The notes under the pieces: generated by a model
Database searches by the model: none
Told to the model about the DNA's origin: nothing
What the model saw: the letters and a program-made list of their open reading frames with translations, nothing else
Assembly: GCA_022180565.1 (NCBI GenBank)
Contig: BQML01000013.1
Coordinates: 1 to 50,449, forward strand
Reading direction: 5' to 3'
From: Bacteroidia bacterium
Lineage (GTDB): Bacteria; Bacteroidota; Ignavibacteria; UBA10030
Length of the DNA stretch: 50,449 nucleotides
Made by a program: the position numbers and the translations under genes
Part shown: in pieces, positions 25,373 to 34,773 of the stretch
Layout: every line of letters begins with the position of its first letter
How positions within the stretch are numbered: position 1 is the first letter of the stretch

Positions 25373-26672
25373 GTCCGGGAGGAGGCAGAAAACAATCCGG
25401 GGAAGGCCTCGCGAGCGTCAGCCGGAAGAAGCCTGGGAATCTCTGTTTCAATCCATGGGCCGCATCGAGATCGCCCTTCTCGTCGGGGCTGTCCTGCTTC
25501 TCATGGTCCTGATCTACACGATTCAAACGGTTGTCTCTCCCTTTGTCGCGGTCGGCGCTATTCTCTTTCTCCTTTTTCCTCTGCGGCACTACGCCCTGGC
25601 CAGAAATCTCATGTGGCTGAGTGTCGTCCTCTTCAGCCTCTGGTTCGTTTCGGCGGTTTCCAGCATCCTCGCGCCGTTCGTTGTTTCGCTCGTGATAGCC
25701 TATCTTCTCAACCCTGTGGTCTCCCGGCTCGAAGGCTGGAAGATCCCTCGCTGGATCTCCTCGCTCGTGCTGATTCTTCTGGTGGTCGCGGTTATTGTCT
25801 TGGTCCTCTTCTTTGTCCTGCCGATTGCCGTCACCCAGTTCGAGGCACTGCTGGATGCCCTCTCGGGCATTTTTACGGAATTCCGCGACTGGCTGTGGTC
25901 ATCGCGGATGGCAACGGCTCTCGAGCGTTACGGTGTGTCGGCCGAAGAGCTGAGGACAACGGTCTCGAAAGAACTCGTCCCCAGATTCGAGGATATTCTG
26001 CGGAACCTTCTCCAGGGAATCCTGACGGTCATGAGCTCACTGTCGCGTTTTGTGACGCAGATCCTTTACGTGATCATGGTTCCTTTCCTCACGTTCTATT
26101 TGCTGACGGATTTTCCCAAGATCACGCACCGGTTCCTCATGCTGATCCCGGGTCGTTACCGTGACAGAGTCGGTGAATATCTACGTGAAGCCGACGAGAT
26201 CATCGGGCGCTACCTTCGAGGCGCTCTGCTCGTGGCCTTTCTCCAGGGCGTCATGGTAACCCTCCTCTTCAGTCTCTTCGGTATCAAGTACTCACTGCTT
26301 CTCGGCATGATGGCCGCCTTGCTGGATCTGGTTCCCTATTTCGGATTGATCCTCACGATGATTCTCTCCGGTCTCGTTGCCGCCCTGAGCGATCCCCCCG
26401 TGCTCTCAAAGGTTCTCTCGGCGGTCTTTTCCGTGGGCATCCTGCATTTACTGGAGGTGACCCTCCTCTCTCCTCGCATTGTGGGGAGCCGCGTGGGACT
26501 TCATCCTCTTCTCATCATTTTGGCTCTTCTCGTGTTTGCCTCCTTCCTTGGTTTCGTCGGCCTGCTGATCGCTATCCCCGTCACGGCCTTGCTCATCCTC
26601 GGCGTGCGCGAATGGGAGGCCGCAAGCAAAGGCGTGCCTCTGAGCCAATATCACAGCATTCCTCCGGAGTAG
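25365..26672 (+). CDS. AI-2E family transporter (PerM-like permease)
   Basis: A 435-residue inner-membrane protein with about eight hydrophobic helices and the usual AI-2E/PerM layout. After a basic, Arg-rich N-terminal tail of about 30 residues come the first helices. A soluble segment follows ([25 protein letters not shown]), then [19 protein letters not shown] and the late [22 protein letters not shown]. Family members are proposed exporters of small molecules or sodium antiporters; the substrate here is unknown. It is probably co-transcribed with dut and the methyltransferase gene that starts 3 nt after its stop. Confidence 0.9.
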   Translation: MARSGRRQKTIRGRPRERQPEEAWESLFQSMGRIEIALLVGAVLLLMVLIYTIQTVVSPFVAVGAILFLLFPLRHYALARNLMWLSVVLFSLWFVSAVSSILAPFVVSLVIAYLLNPVVSRLEGWKIPRWISSLVLILLVVAVIVLVLFFVLPIAVTQFEALLDALSGIFTEFRDWLWSSRMATALERYGVSAEELRTTVSKELVPRFEDILRNLLQGILTVMSSLSRFVTQILYVIMVPFLTFYLLTDFPKITHRFLMLIPGRYRDRVGEYLREADEIIGRYLRGALLVAFLQGVMVTLLFSLFGIKYSLLLGMMAALLDLVPYFGLILTMILSGLVAALSDPPVLSKVLSAVFSVGILHLLEVTLLSPRIVGSRVGLHPLLIILALLVFASFLGFVGLLIAIPVTALLILGVREWEAASKGVPLSQYHSIPPE

Positions 26673-26675
26673 CAC

Positions 26676-27353
26676 ATGTCCGGAATTCTGTATCTGGTGG
26701 CGACTCCGATAGGAAACACGGAGGACATCACGCTTCGTGCGTTGCGGGTGCTGAAGGAGGCTGATCTGGTGGTATACGAGGAGCGGAAGGAAGGAACGAG
26801 GCTTCTCAGGGAGTACGGCATCGAGAACAAGCCGGTGGAAACGCTGAATGAGCACAACGAATCGGCTGCATCGACGCTGATCATTCAGGAACTGCAACGG
26901 GGCAGGTCCGTTGCCCTCGTTTCGGATGCCGGCACACCCGTGTTCGCCGATCCCGGACAGATCCTCGTCAGGAAAGCCATCGCGGCAGGGATCCGCATCG
27001 TCCCCGTGCCCGGCGCTTCATCAGTTCTCCCCGCACTGATCGTTTCAGGGTTTCCAATCCAGACCTTTCTGTTTTACGGTTTCCTCTCGCCGAAGCGCCC
27101 GCGGAGAATCGCGGAGCTTCAACAGCTCAAACGCGATCGACGAACGATCGTTTTCATGGAAACCCCCTACCGGTTGCTTCAGCTTCTGCGGGATATGGCG
27201 GAAGTGTTCGGTACATCGCGGAACATCTGTGTCGCCTTCGACCTCACGCTCCCCACCGAAGAGATCTTTCGGGGGAATGCCCCCGAGTTGTATCAGAAAC
27301 TCGCCAAGGAAGGAAAGAAGGGGGAGTTTGTGGTCGTTCTTGGCCCATCGTAG
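26676..27353 (+). CDS. rsmI: SAM-dependent methyltransferase of the RsmI (16S rRNA C1402 2'-O) family
   Basis: A 225-residue tetrapyrrole-methylase-fold protein. It opens with LYLVATPIGNTEDITLRAL and has NEHNESAA, VALVSDAGTPVFADPG and VPVPGASSVLPAL, all marks of RsmI. Two points differ from typical RsmI: the AEDTR motif reads YEERKEGTRLL, and the protein lacks the C-terminal helix-turn-helix part that brings E. coli RsmI to about 286 residues. It may therefore be a paralogous short form rather than the housekeeping enzyme. It converges on the arginine decarboxylase gene with 68 nt between. Confidence 0.78.
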   Translation: MSGILYLVATPIGNTEDITLRALRVLKEADLVVYEERKEGTRLLREYGIENKPVETLNEHNESAASTLIIQELQRGRSVALVSDAGTPVFADPGQILVRKAIAAGIRIVPVPGASSVLPALIVSGFPIQTFLFYGFLSPKRPRRIAELQQLKRDRRTIVFMETPYRLLQLLRDMAEVFGTSRNICVAFDLTLPTEEIFRGNAPELYQKLAKEGKKGEFVVVLGPS

Positions 27354-27421
27354 CACCTTCACAAACAATCCAAAAAAGAATCCCGCCAGAAGCCCTCGTG
27401 TTGTTCAGCGCGGCAAGGAAG

Positions 27422-28009
27422 TCATTGTGCGTTGCGTGCACCGCCGTTCCCGCCCTCCCATTCCTGCGGAATAAGCACCGCTGCGGCAACAACGGTCGTC
27501 CATAACCCGTTCTTGTCGCCCTCGGCCGACTGCGTAATATTGAACGTCCGGATGATCTTCCCGGACATCTTGAAAATCTTCTCCCGTTCGTCCCATGCCG
27601 TGTTGGGATCAAAGTCGATGCCGAGCGTGGTCGCGAGCATGGTGGCGGCAAGATCCTCGGAGTATTCGCCCGCGCGTTCGTCGGTTTCTCCATACGGATG
27701 GTGTTCCGACAGATAGCCGTAGGCCGCGGGATCCGCAGGTTGAGCCACTCCGATGGATGCGGCAATGAGGCGGTTGGGCTCGTTGGTTGCGTTCCGAGCC
27801 ATCACGCAGAACGTGATGGCCCCCGGCAGTAACACCTTCAATCCTTCCTCCTTTGTGATCCGCTTACAATTGGGCGGAAAGATGCTTGAAACGGTCACAA
27901 TGTTGCATTTTTCGATGCCTGCATCGCGAAGGGCAAGCTCGAACGACTGCAGATAATCTTTGTGGCGTCCAACGCCCTTCGTGAAGAACATTTTGGTGGG
28001 TACGAACAC
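27422..28009 (-). CDS. pdaD: Pyruvoyl-dependent arginine decarboxylase
   Basis: A 195-residue proenzyme that decarboxylates arginine to agmatine, the first step to polyamines. The self-cleavage site is seen as TVSSIFPP, with cleavage expected between Ser41 and Ser42 to give the beta chain and the pyruvoyl-capped alpha chain. The N-terminal KVFFTKG-like segment and the [12 protein letters not shown] stretch are typical. The start is GTG at 28009 with GGAGATGAGG directly upstream. It lies downstream of tyrS on the same strand, 23 nt away. This family is known from archaea, Chlamydia and the Bacteroidota/Chlorobiota group. Confidence 0.9.
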   Translation of the reverse strand: MFVPTKMFFTKGVGRHKDYLQSFELALRDAGIEKCNIVTVSSIFPPNCKRITKEEGLKVLLPGAITFCVMARNATNEPNRLIAASIGVAQPADPAAYGYLSEHHPYGETDERAGEYSEDLAATMLATTLGIDFDPNTAWDEREKIFKMSGKIIRTFNITQSAEGDKNGLWTTVVAAAVLIPQEWEGGNGGARNAQ

Positions 28010-28032
28010 TTCCTCATCTCCGACTTTGTTGT

Positions 28033-29250
28033 TTAGGAACCAATGACTTTAAGAAACCGTCGTTTGCCGACCTTCAGCACGAATTCGGCCTTGTCCGGAA
28101 TACGGGCATTGGGATCCGACACCTTCTCACCGTCGATCGAAACACCACCCTGTTCGATGAGTCGGCGAGCCTCTCCCCGCGACGAGGCAAGCTTCGCCTC
28201 TGTCATCAACGACACAATGGTCTCGATACCGTTCCGCTCTTTCACAGAGAAAACATCCATGTCGTCGGGGGCCGATTTTTCGACGAAGATTTTGTCAAAT
28301 TCCTCCTCGGCCTTTGCGGCCTCCTCCTCGGAGTGATACATCGAAACGAGCGTGCGCGCCAGCCGGCGTTTAAGATCCCGCGGATTGACTTTCCGGTCCG
28401 CAAGCTGTTTCTGAATTTCCCTCAGATCCTTGTTCGAAATGTTGGTCGTCAACTCGTAGTACGTATAGATCAGAAAGTCCGGAATGCGAAGCGACTTGCC
28501 GAACATGTCCCGGGGGGTGTCATTGAGGCCGATGTAATTGTCCAGCGATTTACTCATTTTCTCGATGCCGTCAGTGCCCGGAAGGATCGGCATGGTCAGA
28601 ATCGCCTGCGGCTCCTGGCCGTATTCACGCTGGATGTCGCGGCCGACAAGCAGATTGAATTTCTGGTCCGTTCCGCCGAGCTCCACATCGGCCTCCACGG
28701 CCACGGAATCCATGGCCTGAGCCAAAGGATAGAGGAATTCGTGAATGCCGATCGGCTCACCCGCCTTGTGCCGCTCCGTGAAGTCATCGCGTTCCAGCAT
28801 ACGGGCAACGGTGTACCGACCCGCAAGCAGAATGACGTCGGCGAAGCTCATCTTGCCCAGCCATTCCGAATTGTACAGCATCTTGAACTTCTGCGCCGCC
28901 AACACCTTTGTGGCCTGCTCAAAATATGTCTGTCCGTTCCGACGAGTCTCCTCAAGGGAAAGCGGAGGACGCGTCTTGCTCTTGCCGGACGGATCGCCGA
29001 TCATGCCGGTGAAATCCCCGATGATCAGAATGGCCTGGTGGCCGAGATCCTGAAATTGCCGCAGTTTTCGGAGGACAACAGAATGGCCCAGATGCAGGTC
29101 GGGACGGCTGGGATCACACCCCAGCTTCACTCGGAGGGGCTTCTTGGATTTGATGGATCGCTCAATCTTCCGTGCAAGGTCGTCTTCGGGAATAATCTCG
29201 GCCGCACCGCGCCGGATGAGATCCATCTGCTCATTGAGCTTGGGAAACAA
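28033..29250 (-). CDS. tyrS: Tyrosyl-tRNA synthetase
   Basis: A 405-residue class I aminoacyl-tRNA synthetase. The HIGH motif reads HLGH near residue 53, the KMSKS motif reads KMSKSLDN near residue 230, and a C-terminal S4 RNA-binding domain spans roughly 340-400 ([21 protein letters not shown]). The arrangement and length match the TyrZ-like bacterial group. Translation appears to begin at TTG 29250, with AAGGAG about 11 nt upstream inside the end of smpB; the in-frame ATG nine codons later is less likely because family alignment starts earlier. Confidence 0.95.
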   Translation of the reverse strand: MFPKLNEQMDLIRRGAAEIIPEDDLARKIERSIKSKKPLRVKLGCDPSRPDLHLGHSVVLRKLRQFQDLGHQAILIIGDFTGMIGDPSGKSKTRPPLSLEETRRNGQTYFEQATKVLAAQKFKMLYNSEWLGKMSFADVILLAGRYTVARMLERDDFTERHKAGEPIGIHEFLYPLAQAMDSVAVEADVELGGTDQKFNLLVGRDIQREYGQEPQAILTMPILPGTDGIEKMSKSLDNYIGLNDTPRDMFGKSLRIPDFLIYTYYELTTNISNKDLREIQKQLADRKVNPRDLKRRLARTLVSMYHSEEEAAKAEEEFDKIFVEKSAPDDMDVFSVKERNGIETIVSLMTEAKLASSRGEARRLIEQGGVSIDGEKVSDPNARIPDKAEFVLKVGKRRFLKVIGS

Positions 29251-29251
29251 G

Positions 29252-29716
29252 TTATGGAATGCTCCTTTTCATACGTTGTCGCATTTCCCGCTCCGCTTCC
29301 CGCTGAGCCGTTGCTTCACGCTTGTCATGTTTCTTCTTCCCCTGAGCAAGTGCCAGCTCGATCTTCGCGTGAGGCCCGCTGAAGTATACCGACAGTGGGA
29401 TCAACGTCAATCCTTTCTCACGCACGTTGCCGATCAACTTTCGGATTTGCTTTTTGTGGAGGAGGAGCTTGCGTGTGCGGACGGGATCGTGATTGTTGAT
29501 GTTTCCTTTCTCATACGGACTGATATGCATGTTGTGCAGCCATATCTCACCGTCCTTGAGAACAGCATAACTGTCCTGCAGATTGGCTTTTCCCTGCCGG
29601 AGAGACTTGACCTCAGTGCCTTTCAGAACAATCCCGGCTTCAAATGTGTCAAGAACGTAATACTCGTGCCGCGCCCTCCGGTTTGAGACGACAACCCTGC
29701 GTTCCGACTCTGCCAT
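29252..29716 (-). CDS. smpB: SsrA-binding protein
   Basis: A 154-residue SmpB, partner of tmRNA in ribosome rescue. The conserved run includes NRRARHEYYVLDTFEAGIVL, GTEVKSLRQGKANLQDSY and the tmRNA-binding SPYEKGN; the C-terminal basic tail (KKKHDKREATAQREAERE) is normal. ATG at 29716 is chosen by family length; a longer frame adds 94 unrelated residues. No Shine-Dalgarno is seen. It is followed after 1 nt by tyrS on the same strand. No ssrA gene was found in the window. Confidence 0.95.
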   Translation of the reverse strand: MAESERRVVVSNRRARHEYYVLDTFEAGIVLKGTEVKSLRQGKANLQDSYAVLKDGEIWLHNMHISPYEKGNINNHDPVRTRKLLLHKKQIRKLIGNVREKGLTLIPLSVYFSGPHAKIELALAQGKKKHDKREATAQREAEREMRQRMKRSIP

Positions 29717-29734
29717 GCAGAAATTTTTGCACCC

Positions 29735-29763
29735 AACGTACGGGAAAAGTGAAAAAGAATCAA
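29735..29763 (-). promoter_or_regulatory. Predicted promoter for smpB-tyrS-pdaD
   Basis: On the minus strand TTGATT (29758-29763) and TACGTT (29735-29740) are 17 bp apart, followed by GG. The start would be about 12 nt before the smpB ATG, so the leader is nearly absent, consistent with no ribosome site being visible. The rest of the 29717-30128 interval shows no gene. Confidence 0.45.
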
Positions 29764-30007
29764 TTCCGATGGGGAAATTTGTTTGCCCCGCTTCTGAACC
29801 GAGCGGGTCGTGTGTCCGCACACACGCGTGAAGTTGTCCGTCACGTGAGGCGGCAATCGTAATCGGTCCCCGATCAGTCCATGGGGAAGATTCGCGGCTC
29901 ACGGAGACCCCCGTCACAGATTCCCCTCGGACAATCGAGGGTCGGACGACCGAACAACCGATTGAGATGATCAAGTATCTGCGGGTATCAGTGAACATTC
30001 CGCCATA

Positions 30008-30036
30008 TTGCGTTTGGGGACACTTCTGCCTATATT
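30008..30036 (+). promoter_or_regulatory. Predicted promoter for the lpd-lipB-E1 operon
   Basis: TTGCGT (30008-30013) and TATATT (30031-30036) are separated by 17 bp. The start would be near 30043, with a leader of about 85 nt to the lpd ATG. Confidence 0.55.
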
Positions 30037-30128
30037 TTTTGCCGCATCCTTGAAGAAAAAGCCATCTGCCGGCCTGAGGCGTCCCGGCAGGAACAGATCC
30101 ACCCTTCGTACCACTACCCGAGGCTTCA

Positions 30129-31523
30129 ATGTCTGAACGTCAGTATGATGTTACGGTAATCGGCGGGGGTCCTGGCGGCTATGTGGCCGCCATCAGAGCG
30201 GCGCAACTCGGCATGAAGGTCGGCCTCGTGGAAGCCGACCGTCTGGGCGGTATTTGCCTGAACTGGGGGTGTATCCCGTCCAAAGCCCTGCTGAAAAGCG
30301 CCGAACTCTATAATACCATGAAACGGTCGGATGAGTTCGGCATCAGCCACAAAGACCTCTCCTACGACTTCACAAAGATCATTAAACGAAGCCGGGATGT
30401 TTCCGAAAGAATTACCAAAGGCGTCGAGTTTCTTATGAAGAAGAATAAGATCGACGTCGTCAAGGGTTACGGGAAGCTCACCGGAAAGAACACTCTTTCC
30501 GTTTCCAACGACGGAAAGGTGACCGATACGATCAAGTCCAAAGCCATTGTCCTTGCCACGGGGGCCCGCCCGCGGTCGATTCCGGGGGTCGAGATCGACC
30601 GGAAGAAGATCATCACCAGTACAGAGGCGATGACGCTGAAGGAACAGCCGAAAAGCATGGCCATTATCGGCGGCGGAGCAATCGGGATTGAGTTTGCCTA
30701 TTTTTACAACGCTATCGGCACAAAGGTGACCGTCGTTGAAATGATGCCCGGGATTCTCCCCTTGGAGGATCGGGAAATGACGAAGCTGGTGGAATCGAGT
30801 CTCAAGAAATCAGGGATCGAAATTCTGACAAGGACGAAGGTCGAAGGCGTGAAAGCCGGGAATGATGTGGAAGTCATGGTCTCGTCAGAAGAAGGAACGA
30901 AGACCGTCAAGGCCGAAGTGGCGCTCATGGCCATCGGCGTGCAGGGGAATTCGGAGAATCTGGGCCTGGAGGCGGCGGGTGTGAAGGCGGAAAAAGGATT
31001 TATCAAGGTCGACGAGTTTGGCCGCACCAATGTGCAGGGTATCTATGCTATCGGTGATGTCAGCGGCCCTCCACTCCTGGCCCACGTGGCCTCCCACGAA
31101 GGGATCGTGGCTGCTGAGCATATTGCAGGGAAGGCCAAACATGGTCTCGACCGAAGCGTGTTTCCAAGCTGTACGTACTGCCAACCCCAGGTAGCGAGCG
31201 TGGGGATGACGGAGGAGGCAGCGACGAAGGCCGGCTACAAGGTCAGAATCGGCAAATTTCCCTTCCGCCCGCTGGGTAAGGCCCTTGCCATCGGGGAAAC
31301 GGAAGGACAGGTAAAGCTGATTTTCGACGAAAAGTACGGTGAACTTCTGGGAGCCCACATTGTTGGCTCGGAAGCCACAGAAATGATCGCGGAACTCGTG
31401 ACCGCCAAGGCTCTCGAGACGACCTACGAAGAGTTGTGGCGCACCATGCACGCCCATCCGACGCTTTCGGAAGCCGTGATGGAAGCCGCCGGCAACGCTT
31501 ACGGTGTCGCAATCCACCTCTGA
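30129..31523 (+). CDS. lpd: Dihydrolipoyl dehydrogenase (E3)
   Basis: A 464-residue flavoprotein disulfide reductase that reoxidises the lipoyl arm of 2-oxoacid dehydrogenases. It has the FAD motif GGGPGGYVAAIRAAQLG, the redox pair in GGICLNWGCIPSKALL (C43 and C48 approximately), the NAD motif AIIGGGAIGIEFA and the C-terminal His-Glu pair in HAHPTLSEAV. The ATG has GAGG nearby. It opens a lipoate-related operon and its stop shares bases with the lipB start (TGATG). Confidence 0.96.
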   Translation: MSERQYDVTVIGGGPGGYVAAIRAAQLGMKVGLVEADRLGGICLNWGCIPSKALLKSAELYNTMKRSDEFGISHKDLSYDFTKIIKRSRDVSERITKGVEFLMKKNKIDVVKGYGKLTGKNTLSVSNDGKVTDTIKSKAIVLATGARPRSIPGVEIDRKKIITSTEAMTLKEQPKSMAIIGGGAIGIEFAYFYNAIGTKVTVVEMMPGILPLEDREMTKLVESSLKKSGIEILTRTKVEGVKAGNDVEVMVSSEEGTKTVKAEVALMAIGVQGNSENLGLEAAGVKAEKGFIKVDEFGRTNVQGIYAIGDVSGPPLLAHVASHEGIVAAEHIAGKAKHGLDRSVFPSCTYCQPQVASVGMTEEAATKAGYKVRIGKFPFRPLGKALAIGETEGQVKLIFDEKYGELLGAHIVGSEATEMIAELVTAKALETTYEELWRTMHAHPTLSEAVMEAAGNAYGVAIHL

Positions 31524-32221
31524 TGCAGATCGCCTGCACCGATATCGGCCGCACACGTTATGCGGATGCCTGGGACCTTCAGCGAGCACTGTTCGACTTG
31601 CGGCATTACGGGTTGATCGACGATGTTCTCCTGTTGACGGAGCATGAGAAGGTCTATACGCTGGGAAAAGGAGCCGATGCCAATCATCTTCTGGCGAATG
31701 ATGAGGAGTTGAAGCGGTCCGGCATCGAAGTGTTCCATATCGATCGCGGAGGAGATGTCACGTATCACGGTCCTGGCCAGATTGTGGGATATCCGATTCT
31801 GGACCTCGCGCAATACAAGACCGATTTGCATTGGTACCTCCGGGGACTCGAAGAAGTGATTATCCGTACTCTGGAGGAGTACGACATTGAGGCGGAGAGA
31901 GAGGAGGGGATGACCGGCGTCTGGGTGAAGGGGGAAAAGATTGCCGCGATCGGAGTGAAGGTGAGCCGATGGGTCACGATGCACGGATTTGCGCTGAACG
32001 TGAATACCGACCTGAAGGAATTCGGAAGAATCATTCCGTGCGGGATATTTCATAAGGGTGTAACTTCCATGGCGATGCAGACCGGAAAGGAGATTCCCCT
32101 GGAGGAGGTCCGAACGAGACTCATTGAATCCTTCGGCGGCGTCTTCGGATGCAAACCGATCAGAGTGTCGAAAGAAGACTTGCTTCGCGTCGTGAAAGAA
32201 CGTGTAACGGAGCAGGTGTGA
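31523..32221 (+). CDS. lipB: Octanoyl-[acyl carrier protein]:protein N-octanoyltransferase
   Basis: A 232-residue LipB, which moves octanoate from ACP to the lipoyl domains. The signature RGGDVTYHGPGQIVGYPI is present, followed by GVWVKGEKIAAIGVKVSRW with the catalytic Lys, and NVNTDLKEFGRIIPCGI with the catalytic Cys. ATG 31523 overlaps the lpd stop. LipA, which finishes lipoate synthesis, is at the end of the same interrupted operon. Confidence 0.95.
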   Translation: MQIACTDIGRTRYADAWDLQRALFDLRHYGLIDDVLLLTEHEKVYTLGKGADANHLLANDEELKRSGIEVFHIDRGGDVTYHGPGQIVGYPILDLAQYKTDLHWYLRGLEEVIIRTLEEYDIEAEREEGMTGVWVKGEKIAAIGVKVSRWVTMHGFALNVNTDLKEFGRIIPCGIFHKGVTSMAMQTGKEIPLEEVRTRLIESFGGVFGCKPIRVSKEDLLRVVKERVTEQV

Positions 32222-34299
32222 TGGCAAAGGGAGTAAAATCCAGAGGAGAGCGTGATACCATGGTGCAATCCAGGACCGCCGGCTCCGTGCAGGATATCGG
32301 CCTCTCGAAGGCCGAATTGCTGCGCGTGTACAAGAACATGCTCCTGGGACGGCGGATCGATGAAAAACATCTGATTCTCCTGAAGCAGGGCAAGTCGTTC
32401 TTCCACATTGGCGGATCGGGGCACGAAGCTGCACAGACGGCGGCAGCCTCAGCCCTTGAGGCCGGCCGTGATTACGCCTTTCCGTATTACCGCGATCTCA
32501 GCTTCTGTCTTCAACTCGGCTATACCGTCGATGATTATTTCTTTTCGGCCCTTCATCGCGCCGACGACCCCGGCACCGGTGGCCGCCAAATGCCGGGGCA
32601 CTACGGCAAGGTGTCTGCTCGGATCATAACGCAGTCGAGTCCTACCGGAACGCAATATCTCCAGGCTGTCGGCGTGGCTTTGGGTGCCGCACGGGAGGGT
32701 CTGGGCGAAGTCGTGTATGTATCGTCGGGCGAAGGCTCCACGAGTGAAGGTGAGTTTTTCGAAGCAGTGAACTGGGCGGCACGCGAACTCCTGCCGGTCA
32801 TCTTCTTTATTCAGGACAATAAATATGCAATCTCTGTACCGGTTACCCAGCAAACCGCGGGTGGATCGGTCTATGAAGTGACGAAAGGATTCAAGGGTCT
32901 CGAGCGCTACAACGTCGACGGGACGGATTTCTTTGAGACGCACAGGGTCGCAGGCGAGGCAGTAGAACGGGCACGCAAAGGAGGAGGCCCTTCCCTCATT
33001 GTTGCCAATGTCGTTCGCCTGCTTCCTCATTCATCGTCTGATGACGATCGTAAGTACAGGACAAAGGAAGAACTGGATCGCGACCGCCAGCGGGACCCGA
33101 TTCCGAGAATGGCCGCGGTGCTGATCGAAGAGGGGTATCTGACCGAGGAAGAGAACCAACGGCTTCAGGAAGAAGTGAAGGCGGAGGTCGATGCGGCTGT
33201 GGAGCGGGCGGAGGCCGCCCCGCTTCCGGACCCGGCAACGGTTTCGATGCACCTCTATGGCGAGGCGCATGCCCATCCTCCGGAAGGATACGTCGAGCCG
33301 GAACACTCCGGGAACAAAATCGTCCTCGTCGATGCGGTCAATCATGCCCTCCATGAAGAAATGGAGCGTAACGAGAAGGTGCTGGTGTTTGGGGAGGATG
33401 TGGCTGACGGAAAAGGCGGCGTGTTCACAGCAACGAAAGGGCTTTCGACGAAGTTTGGGAGGGAACGCGCGTTCAATTCACCCTTGGCGGAAGCGAGCAT
33501 TGTAGGCGTGGCGATCGGTCTTGCACTGAAAGGCTGGAAGCCCGTCCCCGAAATTCAATTCGGCGACTATATTTGGCCGGCGTTCATGCAGATCCGCGAC
33601 GAACTTGCCATGATGCGCTATCGTTCCAACGGCACCTGGTCGTCGCCTGTGGTCATTCGCGTTGCTGTGGGCGGCTACATTCACGGTGGTCACTACCACA
33701 GCCAGTCCATCGAAAGTTTCATGGCACACATTCCGGGTCTGCGATTGGCGTTCCCTTCGAACGCCGCCGACGCAAAAGGCCTGCTCAAGTCGGCAATCCG
33801 CGGCGACGATCCCGTGATCTTCATGGAACACAAGGGACTCTATCGGCAAGGCTATGCCGCGTCGCCGGAACCTGATGCCGAGTTTCTCCTTCCGTTTGGG
33901 GTCGCGGCCACGCGCAAGGAGGGATCGGACATCTCGATCATTACCTGGGGTGCCATGGTGCAGAAGTCCGTCGAAGCGGCCCGGAAGATGGAGGAGCAGG
34001 GCGTGAGCGTGGAGGTCATCGATCTCCGGACGTTGAGTCCTCTGGATGAAGAAGCCATCTACCGTTCCGTTCGGAAAACCGGTAAAGCGTTGATTGTGCA
34101 TGAGGACACCTTGACGGGTGGATTCGGAGGCGAGATCGCGGCACTGATTGCGGATCATTGCTTTGAATCGCTTGACGGCCCTGTTCTGAGAGTCGCCGCG
34201 CTCGACCTCCCCGTGCCCTACAGTCCGCCGCTGGAGAATGCCATGTTGCCCAATGAGCAGAAGATCACCGCGGCGCTGGAACGACTTGCTGCCTATTAA
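32221..34299 (+). CDS. 2-oxoacid dehydrogenase E1, fused alpha and beta subunits (branched-chain type)
   Basis: A 692-residue fusion. Residues 1 to about 350 are the thiamine-diphosphate alpha part: the TPP motif reads GEGSTSEGEFFEAVNWA, ending in IQDN. Residues about 363-692 are the beta part, with EEMERNEKVLVFGEDVA, FNSPLAEASIVGVAIGLA and HEDTLTGGFGGEIAA. Separate alpha and beta genes are common, so this fused form is a useful taxonomic marker. Substrate is likely a branched-chain 2-oxoacid or pyruvate. It overlaps lipB by 1 nt. Its TAA stop runs straight into the 81-bp repeat array; the E2 gene follows only after about 1 kb of repeats and a small gene. Confidence 0.93.
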   Translation: MAKGVKSRGERDTMVQSRTAGSVQDIGLSKAELLRVYKNMLLGRRIDEKHLILLKQGKSFFHIGGSGHEAAQTAAASALEAGRDYAFPYYRDLSFCLQLGYTVDDYFFSALHRADDPGTGGRQMPGHYGKVSARIITQSSPTGTQYLQAVGVALGAAREGLGEVVYVSSGEGSTSEGEFFEAVNWAARELLPVIFFIQDNKYAISVPVTQQTAGGSVYEVTKGFKGLERYNVDGTDFFETHRVAGEAVERARKGGGPSLIVANVVRLLPHSSSDDDRKYRTKEELDRDRQRDPIPRMAAVLIEEGYLTEEENQRLQEEVKAEVDAAVERAEAAPLPDPATVSMHLYGEAHAHPPEGYVEPEHSGNKIVLVDAVNHALHEEMERNEKVLVFGEDVADGKGGVFTATKGLSTKFGRERAFNSPLAEASIVGVAIGLALKGWKPVPEIQFGDYIWPAFMQIRDELAMMRYRSNGTWSSPVVIRVAVGGYIHGGHYHSQSIESFMAHIPGLRLAFPSNAADAKGLLKSAIRGDDPVIFMEHKGLYRQGYAASPEPDAEFLLPFGVAATRKEGSDISIITWGAMVQKSVEAARKMEEQGVSVEVIDLRTLSPLDEEAIYRSVRKTGKALIVHEDTLTGGFGGEIAALIADHCFESLDGPVLRVAALDLPVPYSPPLENAMLPNEQKITAALERLAAY

Positions 34300-34690
34300 A
34301 AGCGGAAACCGCAAAGGACGCAAAGGAGACACAAAGGACGCGGAGGGGTTAATCGTGGATCGAGAGGGGCACGTTTTGAAAAGCGGAAACCGCAAAGGAC
34401 GCAAAGGAGACACAAAGGACGCGGAGGGGTTAATCGTGGATCGAGAGGGGCACGTTTTGAAAAGCGGAAACCGCAAAGGACGCAAAGGAGACACAAAGGA
34501 CGCGGAGGGGTTAATCGTGGATCGAGAGGGGCACGTTTTGAAAAGCGGAAACCGCAAAGGACGCAAAGGAGACACAAAGGACGCGGAGGGTTGATCGTGG
34601 ATCGAGAGGGGCACGTTTTGAAAAGCGGAAACCGCTAAAGAACGCAAAGGAGACGCAAAGGACGCGGAGCGGTTGAACGGGGATTGCGGT
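34298..34690 (+). repeat. 81-bp tandem repeat array (four units plus a degenerate fifth)
   Basis: Units begin at 34298, 34379, 34460, 34541 and 34621, each starting AAAAGCGGAAACCGC. The first three intervals are 81 bp and the fourth is 80 bp because of a lost G. The first three units are almost identical, which implies recent expansion. The core words (GCAAAGGACGCAAAGGA, GACACAAAGGACGCGGA) are the reverse complement of the TTTGCG words flanking the next gene. The unit length of 27 codons keeps frames open on both strands, so the long reading frames here are not genes. Confidence 0.95.
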
Positions 34691-34693
34691 TAA

Positions 34694-34757
34694 TGAACCA
34701 GAGATCTACATCTTTGCGTCCTTTGCGCCTACTTCGCGCTCTTTGCGGTTAAAAAAT
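34694..34757 (+). repeat. TTTGCG-type 59-bp repeat, left flank of the GxxExxY gene
   Basis: One copy of a unit built as (ACC)AGAGATCTACATC, then spaced TTTGCG words with 9-10 bp spacing, then GCGGTTAAAAAATCAAG. The same unit occurs twice to the right of the gene at 35171 and 35230, in the same orientation. Confidence 0.85.
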
Positions 34758-34773
34758 CAAGCTGGGGGGGAGT

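Noticed and set aside
29717-29998. N-terminal extension of smpB to 29998
   Set aside because: It adds 94 residues foreign to the family and would span the predicted smpB and lpd promoters.
29780-30128. tmRNA or tRNA gene next to smpB
   Set aside because: No tRNA-like acceptor or T-arm sequence is seen on either strand.
34238-34594. Plus-strand frame with 27-residue repeats
   Set aside because: It begins inside E1 in another frame and is open only because the repeat unit is a multiple of three.
33478-34647. Long minus-strand frame (389 codons) across the end of E1 and the 81-bp array
   Set aside because: The N-terminal repeats are only the 27-codon-long array read backwards and the rest is antisense to E1; no ribosome site or family resemblance.
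34298-34690. CRISPR array
   Set aside because: The 81-bp units are contiguous, with no variable spacers.
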